The notes: generated by a model not told the origin, from the sequence alone. A stretch of 64,000 bases of DNA from CAZWVI01 sp964637165 (GCA_964637165.1 CAZWVI010000001.1:124001-188000); one strand, 5' to 3'; positions 34,101 to 43,102 are shown, counted from the first letter of the stretch. Made by a program: numbers and translations.

Positions 34101-34166
34101 GTTCCGCGCGAAGAACACGGAGTTGTTAGTGTCGAGGTAAGTAATTTGCAGTTATTGCAAAATTAA
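31113..34166 (+). CDS. dnaE2: Error-prone DNA polymerase III alpha (DnaE2/ImuC)
   Basis: A C-family polymerase of about 1017 residues, the usual size of DnaE2/ImuC. Catalytic acids are Asp351 and Asp353 in PDVDLDF and Asp508 in KIDLLGN. The finger and tandem helix-hairpin-helix regions follow, and an OB domain (VRLVGWQVTQKPVRTKQGKA) ends the protein. The N-terminal PHP domain is degenerate: the usual HxH start reads SFHCGASS and a short loop is missing, though ADHGG remains, so PHP exonuclease activity is unlikely. I chose GTG 31113, eight bases inside dinB; the open frame back to 31035 reads dinB codons in another frame. It extends translesion synthesis after damage, usually with a Y-family partner, here encoded just upstream. 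Confidence 0.93.
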   Translation: MNKSAWLGVRTPWSFHCGASSVNDLARRAAELGIGALGMADHGGMWGAVPFQKACLAHGIKPIFGVHLGPAHLIALTDDGWGALCRLSTRWLSTPKHQREWGLAARIASEGGGFAILSSQEFFLDKILKSDCSAEIWAGNAAGASRFGLRQLAVPEVVAATKEDLVRHRLLRAIGTNSTLANLPSKELAAYDAWLCGQQQLALRTDWCPVAWRNSWELAQRADFEIKLEQKLMPSFPSANGRSAIAQLGRLCQRGIKRRRVHKFPQAERYQAQLRRELSLIEEQGFADYFLVVADLVSWSRRQQINCCGRGSAANSLVSWLLGFTQVDPLEHGLYFERFMNRGRSDYPDVDLDFAWDERDRVLNYAFEKWGRDRLALISTHNTFAARGAVRELAKVMGLPSAEIGEVTRALPWHGGGSLDPQVLAKNPRTRGLPLNAEPWVSILQQAQALDGFPRHTGVHPGGTVLAPGPLSDFLPLQHAKKQTERGPITVTQWDMYAVEEAGLVKIDLLGNRGLAVVRDASSMVKENTGLSVDFARIKPERDTRTCRLLAAGDSMGCFYVESPSMRSLLRKLKCADFSTLVAASSIIRPGIAQSGMMRAYIDRHHQVLAEHGKHQPEWYLYPSMHELLSETYGVMTYQEDVMKVSQAVAGFDAAAADQLRRSMSKKRSHRQLKKWGSLFVEGARAQGCDSQMANELWRQIESFSGYSFCKAHSASYANVSFCSAWLRAHFPAEFMAAVLRNHGGFYSSFAYIEEARRMKLQLLLPCVNNSERSFGGGDGRLQVGLSELSGISGTQVARLLAERKRGGAFNSQEQLCERLRLSISELEALIRGGALDKLADNFTRPERMRAAAIWAGRQGEQIVSKGSLFHACDALPSLKLRKPPAAPEYDRRTQIMQEWEALGFVLSAHPLALYAAAIRRAKVIPARDLSNHLGRQVRLVGWQVTQKPVRTKQGKAMLFLSFEDTSAIYETIMWPSVYRRLAPWTLTRGPYLVVGVPREEHGVVSVEVSNLQLLQN

Positions 34167-35356
34167 CGTCGCCACAAAGCTTGCACAATTGGTTTGCGCG
34201 CCGCGCGCCAGGCCGGGATAAAGGAAAAAATGAGCGCGGCGATTAATGTTGCACTAACTAATTGCAGAACGGCTTGTTGGTCAACCATCACCGGAATCTC
34301 GGTGAATTTATAAATTTCGGCAGTGAATATTTTTTCACCTCCGCCGAGCCACAATTCGATGGTTGAGAGATTGTTGCATAACCACATTCCCAGTAGCAGG
34401 CCGAGGCCAGTGCCAATTGCCGCTACCAACAGACCAAGGGTCATAAAGAAAGCAATGATGCGGGCGCGGCTGGCGCCCAAGGCACCGAGTACGCCGATGT
34501 CGCGGCGTTTTTCTGAAACGGTTAAAGTTAAAGTCGCAATCAATTGATAGGCGGCCACTAAAACTACGATAAAGAAAATAGTTTGCAGAATACTTTTTTG
34601 ACTTTCAACGGCACGTAAAAAATTACCTCCAGCATCTCTCCAATGAAGTACCCGCGGTGGCTGTGGCGATGTATCACTAAGGGCGGTATTTGTGGCTAAA
34701 ACTAATTGTTCAGCAGAAAAACTAGAGTTGCCGCGCAAAATAATTTGATTCCACGCACCTTTGCGTCCAAACATTGCCCCAAGCTCCTGTCGATTAACCA
34801 GCGCGCGGTCGAGGTCTTGGTCAAAACGGCCAGTGCTAAAACTTTCGGCAACTATAAAGCTATGACGCACTGGCGTTGGTCGACCATTGTGGCCAGTATG
34901 GAATGAAATAATTTCAAGCTCTTCACCGAGTGCAGCGCCAAAAGATTTTGCCGCGGATTTACCCAAACGGATCGTTCCCACTTCACAGTCATCGACCCCA
35001 ACTAAAAGCAAACCGGATAAGTCGGCTGAGCGTGGGTTGTTGTTACTGCGTGCGCCACGCCGTCCAACTAATCCAAACCAGTTAAAGCGCGGCTCAGCCG
35101 TGGTAACTTCAGGAAGTGCCGTACAGCTTTCAAGTATGGAATTAAGTTCATTGGAATTGTTCGAAAAACTGGCCGGGGCTTCAATCGTCGCATCTCCAAT
35201 AAATTCTCTTAAAGTAACTTCAACTTGGTTTAAGTAGCCATTGACCACTGCTTGGACAGTAAACAGTACCGCAACACCTAAGGCGATGGCGACCGCAGAC
35301 ATCCACAATAGCGCGCGTGAATGGGCATACTTCCAGGCTAAAGAAACTAAACTCAT
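34163..35356 (-). CDS. ABC transporter permease, LolC/E (FtsX) type
   Basis: A 397-residue permease with the MacB/LolE topology: one N-terminal helix (MSAVAIALGVAVLFTVQAV), a periplasmic domain to about residue 260, then three helices, with ALGASRARIIAFFMTLGLL in the FtsX domain. Together with the adjacent ATPase and second permease it forms a LolCDE-like exporter that would release lipoproteins from the inner membrane. Several lipoproteins are encoded in this window. It overlaps the ATPase gene by four bases and convergent dnaE2 by four. Confidence 0.82.
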   Translation of the reverse strand: MSLVSLAWKYAHSRALLWMSAVAIALGVAVLFTVQAVVNGYLNQVEVTLREFIGDATIEAPASFSNNSNELNSILESCTALPEVTTAEPRFNWFGLVGRRGARSNNNPRSADLSGLLLVGVDDCEVGTIRLGKSAAKSFGAALGEELEIISFHTGHNGRPTPVRHSFIVAESFSTGRFDQDLDRALVNRQELGAMFGRKGAWNQIILRGNSSFSAEQLVLATNTALSDTSPQPPRVLHWRDAGGNFLRAVESQKSILQTIFFIVVLVAAYQLIATLTLTVSEKRRDIGVLGALGASRARIIAFFMTLGLLVAAIGTGLGLLLGMWLCNNLSTIELWLGGGEKIFTAEIYKFTEIPVMVDQQAVLQLVSATLIAALIFSFIPAWRAARKPIVQALWRR

Positions 35357-36084
35357 GCCGAACTACTGCTGGGGCTGGCCAAATCTTCTAGCCGCCCATT
35401 CTTAACATGAAGGGTGCGTTGGCAAGCATTGGCAATTTTTAGGTCATGGGTGGCCAACAAAATTGCGGTGCCAGCCTCAGCCGCCAAATTAAGCATAAAG
35501 TTTAAAATCTCTTCACCATTTTGTTGGTCGAGGTTACCGGTTGGTTCATCCGCAAGTAATAATTTCGGACGCGAAATCATGGCGCGCGCAATTGCCACCC
35601 GTTGTTGCTCACCACCTGATAATTGATTTGGACGATGGCTTAGGCGATCTGCTAAGTTGACTTGATGTAAGGCCTCAATCGCTGCTTCCCGTTCTTGCTT
35701 GCGTTGCGACCACCATTTAAATCCCAGCAACAAGCGCCGCGGGATTAAGACGTTTTCTAATGCCGAAAGTTCCGGCAGTAATTGAAACTGCTGAAAAATG
35801 AAACCGATCTCCTGCGCGCGCAACTGAGCACTTTTAGCGGAGCTAATTTTGCTGACTTCTTTACCATTTAAGCGAATGCTGCCGCGGTCGGCACGGTCAA
35901 GTAATCCAAGGATGTGAAGCAATGTTGATTTACCCGATCCTGACGAGCCGCGTAGAGCACAAACTTCTCCTGCGTGTAGTTGCAAATCTATGCCCGCCAA
36001 AACATTTAAGGTGCTAGCGCCACTACGGAAGGAACGGTGGAGATTATCCACTTCAAGAATTACAGAAGCTGATGAATCATTCAT
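35353..36084 (-). CDS. lolD: ABC transporter ATPase, LolD type
   Basis: A 243-residue ATPase with Walker A GSSGSGKST, signature LSGGEQQRVAIARAM, Walker B LLLADEPTGNLD and the switch His in LATHD. The sequence fits the LolD/MacB group that drives mechanotransmission permeases rather than pumping substrate through the membrane. It lies between the two permease genes with overlaps of four and eight bases, supporting a C-D-E arrangement. A macrolide-export or peptide-export role cannot be excluded, since no MacA-type adaptor or LolA/LolB is visible nearby. Confidence 0.88.
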   Translation of the reverse strand: MNDSSASVILEVDNLHRSFRSGASTLNVLAGIDLQLHAGEVCALRGSSGSGKSTLLHILGLLDRADRGSIRLNGKEVSKISSAKSAQLRAQEIGFIFQQFQLLPELSALENVLIPRRLLLGFKWWSQRKQEREAAIEALHQVNLADRLSHRPNQLSGGEQQRVAIARAMISRPKLLLADEPTGNLDQQNGEEILNFMLNLAAEAGTAILLATHDLKIANACQRTLHVKNGRLEDLASPSSSSA

Positions 36085-37429
36085 AGTTAAGGGCCTCGAC
36101 CGGGGACAACTTAGCGGCGTGGATTGCGGGGAACAAGGTGAAGATACAACCAGTGAGGAACGCCGCCAAACTAAAGCTGATTGCTTGTTGAGAATTCCAC
36201 AAAGTTGGTAGTCCTTGAATTACGTAAAGGTCAGAGCCAAAGATTTCAATTCCAAAGGAATTTAGCAAGTTGAATAAGCGGTTGTTGTGGGCCAGCCAAT
36301 GGGCTAAGCCAAAACCAATAAGGCAGCCCAAAGCAGAGCCAATTAAACCGGTGCTGAAAAGTAGCCACCCACGATTAAATGGTGAGTAACCCAAAGCGGC
36401 TAAGACTCCAAGGTCGCGCACTTTTTCGCGAACCAATGCCGAGAGCGTGGCGAATAAACCAAAGGCGGCAACGATTACCACGAAGAACATAATTATGGCG
36501 GTTATGCGTCGCTCATTGTCAATCGCCGCTAAGTAACTTGACCGGCGTTCTTGCCAAGTTTCTAAACTTGCCCCATTGCTTGCATTTGGAACTGGGAGTT
36601 GTGCCGCTTGCAAAGCTTTAATGATTTCTTGTTTGGCCATTTCAGGGTCAATCCCTGCGGCAAGCTTGAACATGATTTCATTAACATCTGCGCCGCCATC
36701 ACCGAGCAAATTCCAAATCAATCCGTCGCGTCCACTCCGTTGGGCGTAAATTCGATCCATACTGAGTTGATAGTCAGTCGGTTTAAAAGTACCCGCAATA
36801 GTGAAGCGGGCATTATGAGGCTGAAAATCTTGACCAAGTTTGGGGAGTAAGGGCGGTAAAGCTCCAAGCTCAAGTATTTCTCCAACACGTAGTCCCAGCG
36901 CTTGGGCGAGAGCATCTGGAACCAAAACTCCAGGTCGTGAAAAGGGACCTGAATCTTCCAGTTTAAAAGGATTTGATGCGTCGGCAATCGGGAAAAGTGT
37001 GGTGGCGCTTAGTGAGTTGCCATAGCCGCCGACCATTAATTCGGCACGCGCATCAATGCCGACTAATTGAACACCATTTACATCTGAAGCCAAAGTGTGA
37101 CTTAGTAACCTTTCGCCACCTTGAAGGCCGAGGACGGCATAACTAATTAAGTGTGGTGCCATCGCACTCAATATTGGGGTCTGGTTATGGGTTTTTAAAA
37201 GCGGCGCCAAGGCCGATTGGTATTCCTGCCAATTGGCTAAATGGTTTTCGCTGGCCGGTACTAGCATTAAGTCGGCAAGTGGGCCACGAGCGGCTTGGCG
37301 GTCACTTTCAATCAGCCCATTCATTACTGAATTGACTAAGAGCAAGGAACACAAACCTATTGCTACACCAAGCACCGCTAGCACCTGAACTGGGCGCTTG
37401 AACAAATAGGCGCTAGCGAGTTTTATCAC
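36077..37429 (-). CDS. ABC transporter permease, LolC/E (FtsX) type
   Basis: A 450-residue permease with the same topology as the other permease of the set: an N-terminal helix (VLAVLGVAIGLCSLLLVNSV), a large periplasmic domain, and three C-terminal helices (AIIMFFVVIVAAFGLFATLS; LVREKVRDLGVLAALGYS). The ending HAAKLSPVEALNYE is typical of LolC/LolE, where the P-x-E-A-L tail touches the ATPase. The two permeases differ, suggesting a heterodimer. The gene overlaps lysS by four bases upstream, so lysS and the exporter are one transcription unit. Confidence 0.83.
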   Translation of the reverse strand: MIKLASAYLFKRPVQVLAVLGVAIGLCSLLLVNSVMNGLIESDRQAARGPLADLMLVPASENHLANWQEYQSALAPLLKTHNQTPILSAMAPHLISYAVLGLQGGERLLSHTLASDVNGVQLVGIDARAELMVGGYGNSLSATTLFPIADASNPFKLEDSGPFSRPGVLVPDALAQALGLRVGEILELGALPPLLPKLGQDFQPHNARFTIAGTFKPTDYQLSMDRIYAQRSGRDGLIWNLLGDGGADVNEIMFKLAAGIDPEMAKQEIIKALQAAQLPVPNASNGASLETWQERRSSYLAAIDNERRITAIIMFFVVIVAAFGLFATLSALVREKVRDLGVLAALGYSPFNRGWLLFSTGLIGSALGCLIGFGLAHWLAHNNRLFNLLNSFGIEIFGSDLYVIQGLPTLWNSQQAISFSLAAFLTGCIFTLFPAIHAAKLSPVEALNYE

Positions 37430-38895
37430 TCTTCAGTTTCGGGGCGCAGGTGGGGGAACAGTAGCACGTCGCGAATAGTGTCGCAGTTGAGCAAGACCAT
37501 GACTAAGCGGTCTACGCCAATGCCACAGCCGCCGGCTGGAGGCATTCCATAGCCTAGTGCGCGAACATAATCATGGTCGATGGCGTTGGGTGCTTCGGGG
37601 TCGGCATCGCCAACTTGACCTTCAAAGTTTTCAAGTTGCAGTTGTGGGTCATTTAATTCTGAAAAGGCATTTGCTAATTCCATTCCGCCCAAAAAGAACT
37701 CAAATCTTTCTGCCCAAGTCGGGTCACCTTTGCTTGGCTTGGCGAGTGGACAAATTGCCGACGGATAGTCAGTAACAAAAATTGGTCCACGCAATTCTGG
37801 TTCAACAAATCGTTCAAACAAATTGTTAACAGCTTTCCACCAGAAGTAATCCCCCTCACCAGTAATGGCAATTTCTTCTTTTGCTAGTCGTTCGCCAAGA
37901 GCTTCGCGGTCGCAAGCGTCAATACCTACATATTGCTTAAAAGCATCCGCGTACTTGATGCGCGCAAAGGGTGCGCGCAAATCAAATTGCTCATCACGAA
38001 ATTGTGCACTAATACTTCCGTCGTCCTGTTCAAGGCCCGCAGCTTTGGCGGCATTGATTACTAACTCTTCAGTAAGCTCCAACATTCCTTGGTAATCACT
38101 AAATGCTTGATAAAACTCAAGCATAGTGAACTCAGGATTGTGGCGGTTGCTTAAGCCTTCATTGCGGAACACGCGGGCAAGTTCAAAAACTCGTTCGATG
38201 CCGCCGACCAACAAACGCTTAAGATATAGTTCAGGCGCAATGCGCATGTAAAATCCCATGTCGAGCGCATTGTGGTGAGTTGTAAATGGTCGCGCATTAG
38301 CACCACCATAAACCGGATGCAAAACTGGGGTTTCGACCTCAGTAAAGCAATGAGCACCTAAGGTCGAACGCATCGAAGCCAAAATTGCGCTGCGCTTTAA
38401 AAAAGTACTGCGCACACCTTGGTTGGCGAATAAATCAACATAGCGCATGCGGGCTCGCAACTCGACATCGTTCAAGCCATGCCATTTGGCTGGCGGTTCG
38501 GTCATCGCTTTGGTCAGAATGCGCATGCCGGTTCCATAAACGGAAGCCTGGCCCTTGTTGGTATGTTTTAGGGTGCCGGTGATTTCAACAAAGTCGCCAA
38601 GATTTAATTGCTTTAGCAGCGGGAAATCCTCTGCGGCGACTAAGGCTTTTTCCATCACTGCCTGGATACGACCAGAAATATCGTCAATATCCAAGAAGGC
38701 TAATTTGCCGTAACCGCGGCGGCCGAGCACTCTTCCACAAATAGTGGTAGTTTCGCCTAACTTCTCATCAAAGTCGTTTAAAACTTCAGCGGCCAGTTGG
38801 CGATTCAACGGCGGGGTTGCCGGATATGGGTCAATACCTGCGTCTTTTAGCGAGGCTAATTTTTGCAGGCGATCTTCGGGGTATTCAACAGCCAT
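37426..38895 (-). CDS. lysS: Lysyl-tRNA synthetase, class II
   Basis: LysS charges tRNA-Lys. The 489-residue product has an N-terminal OB anticodon-binding domain (about 60-150) and the class II core: motif 2 region FRNEGLSNRHNPEFTMLEFY, then FEFFLGGMELANAFSELNDP and motif 3 GCGIGVDRLVMVLL. I start at ATG 38895; a TTG at 38931 would put the first codons inside the T-run of the tRNA-Ala terminator. It lies just after that terminator, so it needs its own promoter in the 35 bases between, which I could not define. It heads the operon containing the LolCDE-like genes. Confidence 0.95.
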   Translation of the reverse strand: MAVEYPEDRLQKLASLKDAGIDPYPATPPLNRQLAAEVLNDFDEKLGETTTICGRVLGRRGYGKLAFLDIDDISGRIQAVMEKALVAAEDFPLLKQLNLGDFVEITGTLKHTNKGQASVYGTGMRILTKAMTEPPAKWHGLNDVELRARMRYVDLFANQGVRSTFLKRSAILASMRSTLGAHCFTEVETPVLHPVYGGANARPFTTHHNALDMGFYMRIAPELYLKRLLVGGIERVFELARVFRNEGLSNRHNPEFTMLEFYQAFSDYQGMLELTEELVINAAKAAGLEQDDGSISAQFRDEQFDLRAPFARIKYADAFKQYVGIDACDREALGERLAKEEIAITGEGDYFWWKAVNNLFERFVEPELRGPIFVTDYPSAICPLAKPSKGDPTWAERFEFFLGGMELANAFSELNDPQLQLENFEGQVGDADPEAPNAIDHDYVRALGYGMPPAGGCGIGVDRLVMVLLNCDTIRDVLLFPHLRPETEE

Positions 38896-38929
38896 CTTGC
38901 TTTGGTGTTTACGTTGCTTTGCGGGGGGC

Positions 38930-38968
38930 AAAAAAAAACCGCCCGGAGGTCGAATTCTAGACCTGCGG
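38930..38968 (-). terminator. Rho-independent terminator after tRNA-Ala
   Basis: Reading the minus strand, CCGC-AGGTC pairs with GACCT and GCGG around loop TAGAATTC, with CCGG unpaired on one side, followed at once by nine T. It lies 20 bp after the tRNA-Ala gene and before lysS. It is the only strong intrinsic terminator I found in the window. Confidence 0.85.
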
Positions 38969-38988
38969 ACGCACTAATCGAAAGGAGA

Positions 38989-39064
38989 TGGTGGAGCTAA
39001 GGGGATTTGAACCCCTGACCTCTACACTGCCAGTGTAGCGCTCTCCCAGCTGAGCTATAGCCCC
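38989..39064 (-). tRNA. tRNA-Ala (anticodon GGC)
   Basis: The 76-base minus-strand gene begins GGGGCTATAGCTCAGCTGGG and ends TTAGCTCCACCA, with the CCA encoded. The anticodon stem CTACA/TGTAG encloses CTGGCAG, giving GGC, which reads GCC and GCU. The T arm has TTCAAAT in the loop. It is transcribed toward lysS and ended by an intrinsic terminator. Ala GGC is the only tRNA here besides tRNA-Sec. Confidence 0.95.
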
Positions 39065-39153
39065 ACACGTTTCTCCTAAAGATCTCCGGAAGTGGCTTTC
39101 GCCAAAACCGGGCCGAACAGTGTAGCCTCGCGCGAGTATTATTCCACCCTTGT

Positions 39154-41646
39154 ATGGCGAATTACGACTTCACTGGCATCGAAAAGCGTTGGCAACAGCA
39201 CTGGCTCGCTGAGAAAACTTTCCGGACCGCAGGGCCCGGCGAGGAGGGCTTTGATGCCAGCAAACCGAAATATTATGTGTTGGATATGTTCCCATATCCA
39301 TCGGGTGCTGGCCTGCATGTTGGCCACCCCAAGGGCTACACCGCCACCGACATTATTGCGCGTTACAAACGCCACCAAGGTTTCAATGTTTTGCATCCAA
39401 TGGGTTGGGATGCTTTTGGTCTGCCCGCCGAACAGTACGCCATTCAAACCGGCACTCATCCGGCTGAAACTACCGCCAAGAATATTGATAAATTTCGTAG
39501 CCAACTTCAAGAGTTGGGCTTGTCCTATGACTGGGACCGCGAAGTAAATACTACCGATGAAAAGTACTACCGTTGGACTCAGTGGGTTTTTTCAAAGTTA
39601 TTTGACCAAGGGCTGGCTTATCAGGCCGAGGTTCCCGTTTGGTGGTGTCCTGCTTTGGGAACAGTGTTGGCCAATGAAGAAGTTATTGATGGGCGTTCCG
39701 AACGCGGTGACCATCAATGTGTGCGCCGCCCACTGCGTCAGTGGATGTTGAAAATTACCGCCTATGCAGATCGTTTGTTAAATGATTTAGAGAGCTTGGA
39801 TTGGCCAGATTCAGTTAAAGCGATGCAGCGTGAATGGATTGGCCGTTCTGAAGGCGCCGAAGTGAACTTTAAAGTAGCAGGTGATGGGGGATCTGATTTC
39901 ACCGTCTTTACTACGCGTCCTGACACATTGTTCGGGGCCAGTTTCTGCGTGTTGTCTCCTGAGCATCCACTGTTGGCTGACATCACCACTGCCGAACAAG
40001 CCTCGGCGGTGGCTGATTACTCGGCGCAAGCGGCACAGAAGGGCGATCTTGAACGTGCCGAATTGCAAAAAGAAAAAACTGGGGTGTTTACTGGCGCATT
40101 TGCCTTGAACCCAGCTATGCCGGCCGATGACCCGCGTGCACTAATTCCGATTTGGGTTGCTGACTATGTTCTGATGTCATACGGCACCGGTTCGATTATG
40201 TGCGTCCCTGATGGCGATGAACGCGACCGCGAATTTGCTGAAAAGTATGACTTGGCAATTCCAGTGATTGAAGACCAAGCTGGGTTAAAACAAAATTCAG
40301 AATGGCTTGACGGTTTAGATGTCGCCACCGCTAAGCAAAAAATGTGCGATTGGCTTAGTGAAAATTCATGTGGCCAAGCCAAGGTAACTTATCGTTTGCG
40401 CGATTGGTTATTCAGTCGTCAGCGTTACTGGGGCGAACCATTTCCATTGTTGCATTCTGCCGATGGCCAGCAAACCCGACTAGTGCCTAGCGAGGATTTG
40501 CCGGTAAGCCTGCCTGAGTTAGATGACTTTACGCCTAATGAAAATGGCGACCCGCCATTGGCTCGTGCTACCAAGTGGTGTGAGGTTGTCGATGCCGACG
40601 GCAAAGTTTGGCAACGCGAAACTAATTCAATGCCACAGTGGGCGGGTTCATGTTGGTATTATTTGCGCTTTTGCGATCCGCAAAATCAACAACAAGCGTG
40701 GTCGCCCGAAGTTGAGAATTACTGGATGCCGGTCGATCTTTATGTCGGTGGCGCCGAGCACGCAGTTTTGCACTTGTTGTATGCGCGCTTTTGGCACAAA
40801 GTGATGTTCGATTGTGGATTGGTTAGCACCAACGAACCTTTTCAACAATTGGTTAATCAAGGCATGGTCCAATCATTTGCTTTTAAAAATGAACGTGGGG
40901 CTTTAGTGCCAAGCGACGAGGTTACTGAGCGAGATGGCCAGTTCTTTAAGCAAGATGAAAAATTGGAACGGATTGTTGCCAAGATGTCCAAGTCTTTGCG
41001 GAATGTGGTTAATCCTGATGACGTAATCGAAGAGTACGGGGCCGACACAATGCGCCTGTATGAAGCCTTTATGGGGCCGGTGACGGCAAGTGCGCCATGG
41101 AACCCTCGCGACTTGCCGGGAGCTCATCGATTCTTGCAACGTGCTTGGCGACTTTTTGATGGCGACTTTGCCGATGAGTGCAACCACGAGGTTGAACGCG
41201 CTTTGCACGCATCAATTAAAAAGGTAAGCAATGATCTTGAGCAAATGGCCAACAACACCGCCATTGCGGCGCTGATGGAATTTGTTAATGCCGCGACTAA
41301 ACTTGGTGGTAGTATCACCAAGTCGCAAGCAGAAAGATTTGCATTGCTGTTGGAACCCTTTGCGCCGCACCTTGCTGAAGAAATGTGGAGTCGTTGTGGC
41401 CACCAAACTTCTTGTGCATGGCATCTGTGGCCAACTTGGGACGAAGCAATGTTGGCGGTTGATTCATTTGAGTTGCCGGTGCAAGTAAACGGCAAGTTGA
41501 AAACCCGCATTCAAGTTTCGGCCGATGCTGACAGTGCCTCAATTGAAGAGCTAGCCGTGGCTGCGGCCGCCGAGTTTTTGGATGGAAAATCTTTACGCAA
41601 AGCCATCATCGTTCCAGGCCGCATGGTCAACTTAGTAGTCGCTTAA
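39154..41646 (+). CDS. leuS: Leucyl-tRNA synthetase
   Basis: LeuS charges tRNA-Leu and edits mischarged amino acids. The 830-residue product has the HIGH motif as HVGH in PYPSGAGLHVGHPKGY, the editing domain with TTRPDTLFGASF, the segment SRQRYWGEPFPLLH, the KMSKS motif (KMSKSLRNVVNPDDV near residue 610) and the C-terminal anticodon region. TATTAT at 39137-39142 lies 11 bases before the ATG, so the leader would be about four bases. The next gene follows after four bases. No T-box is visible upstream. Confidence 0.97.
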   Translation: MANYDFTGIEKRWQQHWLAEKTFRTAGPGEEGFDASKPKYYVLDMFPYPSGAGLHVGHPKGYTATDIIARYKRHQGFNVLHPMGWDAFGLPAEQYAIQTGTHPAETTAKNIDKFRSQLQELGLSYDWDREVNTTDEKYYRWTQWVFSKLFDQGLAYQAEVPVWWCPALGTVLANEEVIDGRSERGDHQCVRRPLRQWMLKITAYADRLLNDLESLDWPDSVKAMQREWIGRSEGAEVNFKVAGDGGSDFTVFTTRPDTLFGASFCVLSPEHPLLADITTAEQASAVADYSAQAAQKGDLERAELQKEKTGVFTGAFALNPAMPADDPRALIPIWVADYVLMSYGTGSIMCVPDGDERDREFAEKYDLAIPVIEDQAGLKQNSEWLDGLDVATAKQKMCDWLSENSCGQAKVTYRLRDWLFSRQRYWGEPFPLLHSADGQQTRLVPSEDLPVSLPELDDFTPNENGDPPLARATKWCEVVDADGKVWQRETNSMPQWAGSCWYYLRFCDPQNQQQAWSPEVENYWMPVDLYVGGAEHAVLHLLYARFWHKVMFDCGLVSTNEPFQQLVNQGMVQSFAFKNERGALVPSDEVTERDGQFFKQDEKLERIVAKMSKSLRNVVNPDDVIEEYGADTMRLYEAFMGPVTASAPWNPRDLPGAHRFLQRAWRLFDGDFADECNHEVERALHASIKKVSNDLEQMANNTAIAALMEFVNAATKLGGSITKSQAERFALLLEPFAPHLAEEMWSRCGHQTSCAWHLWPTWDEAMLAVDSFELPVQVNGKLKTRIQVSADADSASIEELAVAAAAEFLDGKSLRKAIIVPGRMVNLVVA

Positions 41647-41650
41647 TAAC

Positions 41651-43102
41651 ATGGCCATCGAAAATTTACGTGAGTGGATTCAGGTTTTAGAAGATGCCGG
41701 TGAATTAAAACGCATCAGCGCCGAAGTCGATCCTTACCTTGAGATTGCCGAAATAACTGACCGCGTCTCTAAAGAGCTTGGTAGTGCAAATTGTGCGCTT
41801 CTATTTGAGAACGTTAAGGGGAGCAAAATGCCGGTCTTGATAAACGCCTTTGGCTCGCGTGAGCGAATGGCTTTATCGTTGGGGGATTCTCCAGATGCCC
41901 ATGCGCAACGAATTGAAGATTTACTTGAGCAAGCTCCGCCCGAGGGGATTATTGAAAAAATAAAGTTGTTGCCTAAGTTGGCTCAAGTCGGCAAGTGGTT
42001 TCCTAAAAAAGTTAGTAGTTCCTCCTGCCAGGAGGTGGTGTGGACCGGCGACGATGTCGATTTAAGTAAGTTGCCGGTGTTAACGACTTGGCCGGACGAT
42101 GCTGGCCCGTTTATTACATTTCCGTTGTGCGTGACTAATGACCCGGTAACCGGTCGCCGCAATTTGGGCACTTATCGCTTGCAAGTGATGGGCGCAAAAG
42201 AGACTGGTTTTCACACTCATCGCCATAAGGACGCGCGGCGTCATTTAAACAAAGCCGGTGATAGCGGTTCACGAATTCCTTTGGCAGTTTGCATTGGTGC
42301 CGACCCTGCAACTTGCTTTGCGAGTGTGGTTCCAGCGCCACCAGACATCGATGAGTTAATGATTGCCGGTTTTATTCGCAACAAACCGGTGCCTTTGGTG
42401 GCATGTAAAAGTGTTCCCTTAGAAGTTCCGGCAACTGCCGAAATTGTTCTCGAAGGTTGGGTCGATCCGGAAAACTTGCGGCGCGAAGGTCCCTTCGGCG
42501 ACCATACCGGTTATTACTCTTTAGCGGATGATTACCCGGTGTTTGAAGTCGAGTGCATCACGATGCGTAAAAATCCCATTTACCATACAACTTTGGTCGG
42601 GCGACCACCGCAAGAAGATTGTTGGATGACCGAAGGCATTGAGCGCTTATTGTTGCCGGTGTTGCGCAAGCAATTCCCAGAGGTGCTGGACTATCGCATG
42701 CCGTTTGAGGGCGTTGCGCATAATTTGATGTACTTAAAAATCAAAAAGGATTATCCAGGTCATGCGCGCAAATTAATGAATGCCATCTGGGGACTCGGCC
42801 AGGCCATGTTCACTAAAGTAATCGTGGTGGTCGATGACGACTGTGACATTCACAACGATGCTGAGGTCGCTTGGCGAGTATTAAATAACATCGACCCGCA
42901 GCGTGATTTCGAATTCACCATGGGACCGATGGAAGTGCTTGACCACGCCTCGCGCGCGGCTTGTTACGGTTCTAAAGTGGGCATCGATGCTACTCGCAAA
43001 ATGCCCGAAGAAGGCTTTACCCGCGAATGGCCAGATGAAATCGTAATGTCGGAGGATATTAAGCGGCAAGTTAGTAAGCGTTGGACCGAATTGGGTTTTT
43101 AA
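41651..43102 (+). CDS. UbiD-family prenyl-FMN decarboxylase
   Basis: A 483-residue UbiD-type decarboxylase, which uses prenylated FMN to remove aromatic or alpha,beta-unsaturated carboxylates, often in ubiquinone or menaquinone (futalosine) synthesis. Family segments are clear: NLREWIQVLEDAGELKRI, NLGTYRLQVMGAKETGFHTH followed by RHKD, the active-site region EGPFGDHTGYYSL, and a C-terminal VVVDDDCDIHND. The matching flavin prenyltransferase UbiX is not in the window, so the pathway is not settled. It begins four bases after leuS and is probably co-transcribed with it. Confidence 0.9.
   Translation: MAIENLREWIQVLEDAGELKRISAEVDPYLEIAEITDRVSKELGSANCALLFENVKGSKMPVLINAFGSRERMALSLGDSPDAHAQRIEDLLEQAPPEGIIEKIKLLPKLAQVGKWFPKKVSSSSCQEVVWTGDDVDLSKLPVLTTWPDDAGPFITFPLCVTNDPVTGRRNLGTYRLQVMGAKETGFHTHRHKDARRHLNKAGDSGSRIPLAVCIGADPATCFASVVPAPPDIDELMIAGFIRNKPVPLVACKSVPLEVPATAEIVLEGWVDPENLRREGPFGDHTGYYSLADDYPVFEVECITMRKNPIYHTTLVGRPPQEDCWMTEGIERLLLPVLRKQFPEVLDYRMPFEGVAHNLMYLKIKKDYPGHARKLMNAIWGLGQAMFTKVIVVVDDDCDIHNDAEVAWRVLNNIDPQRDFEFTMGPMEVLDHASRAACYGSKVGIDATRKMPEEGFTREWPDEIVMSEDIKRQVSKRWTELGF

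Noticed and set aside
38896..38931. TTG start for LysS at 38931
   Set aside because: The codons would lie in the T-run and base of the tRNA-Ala terminator; ATG 38895 matches family starts.
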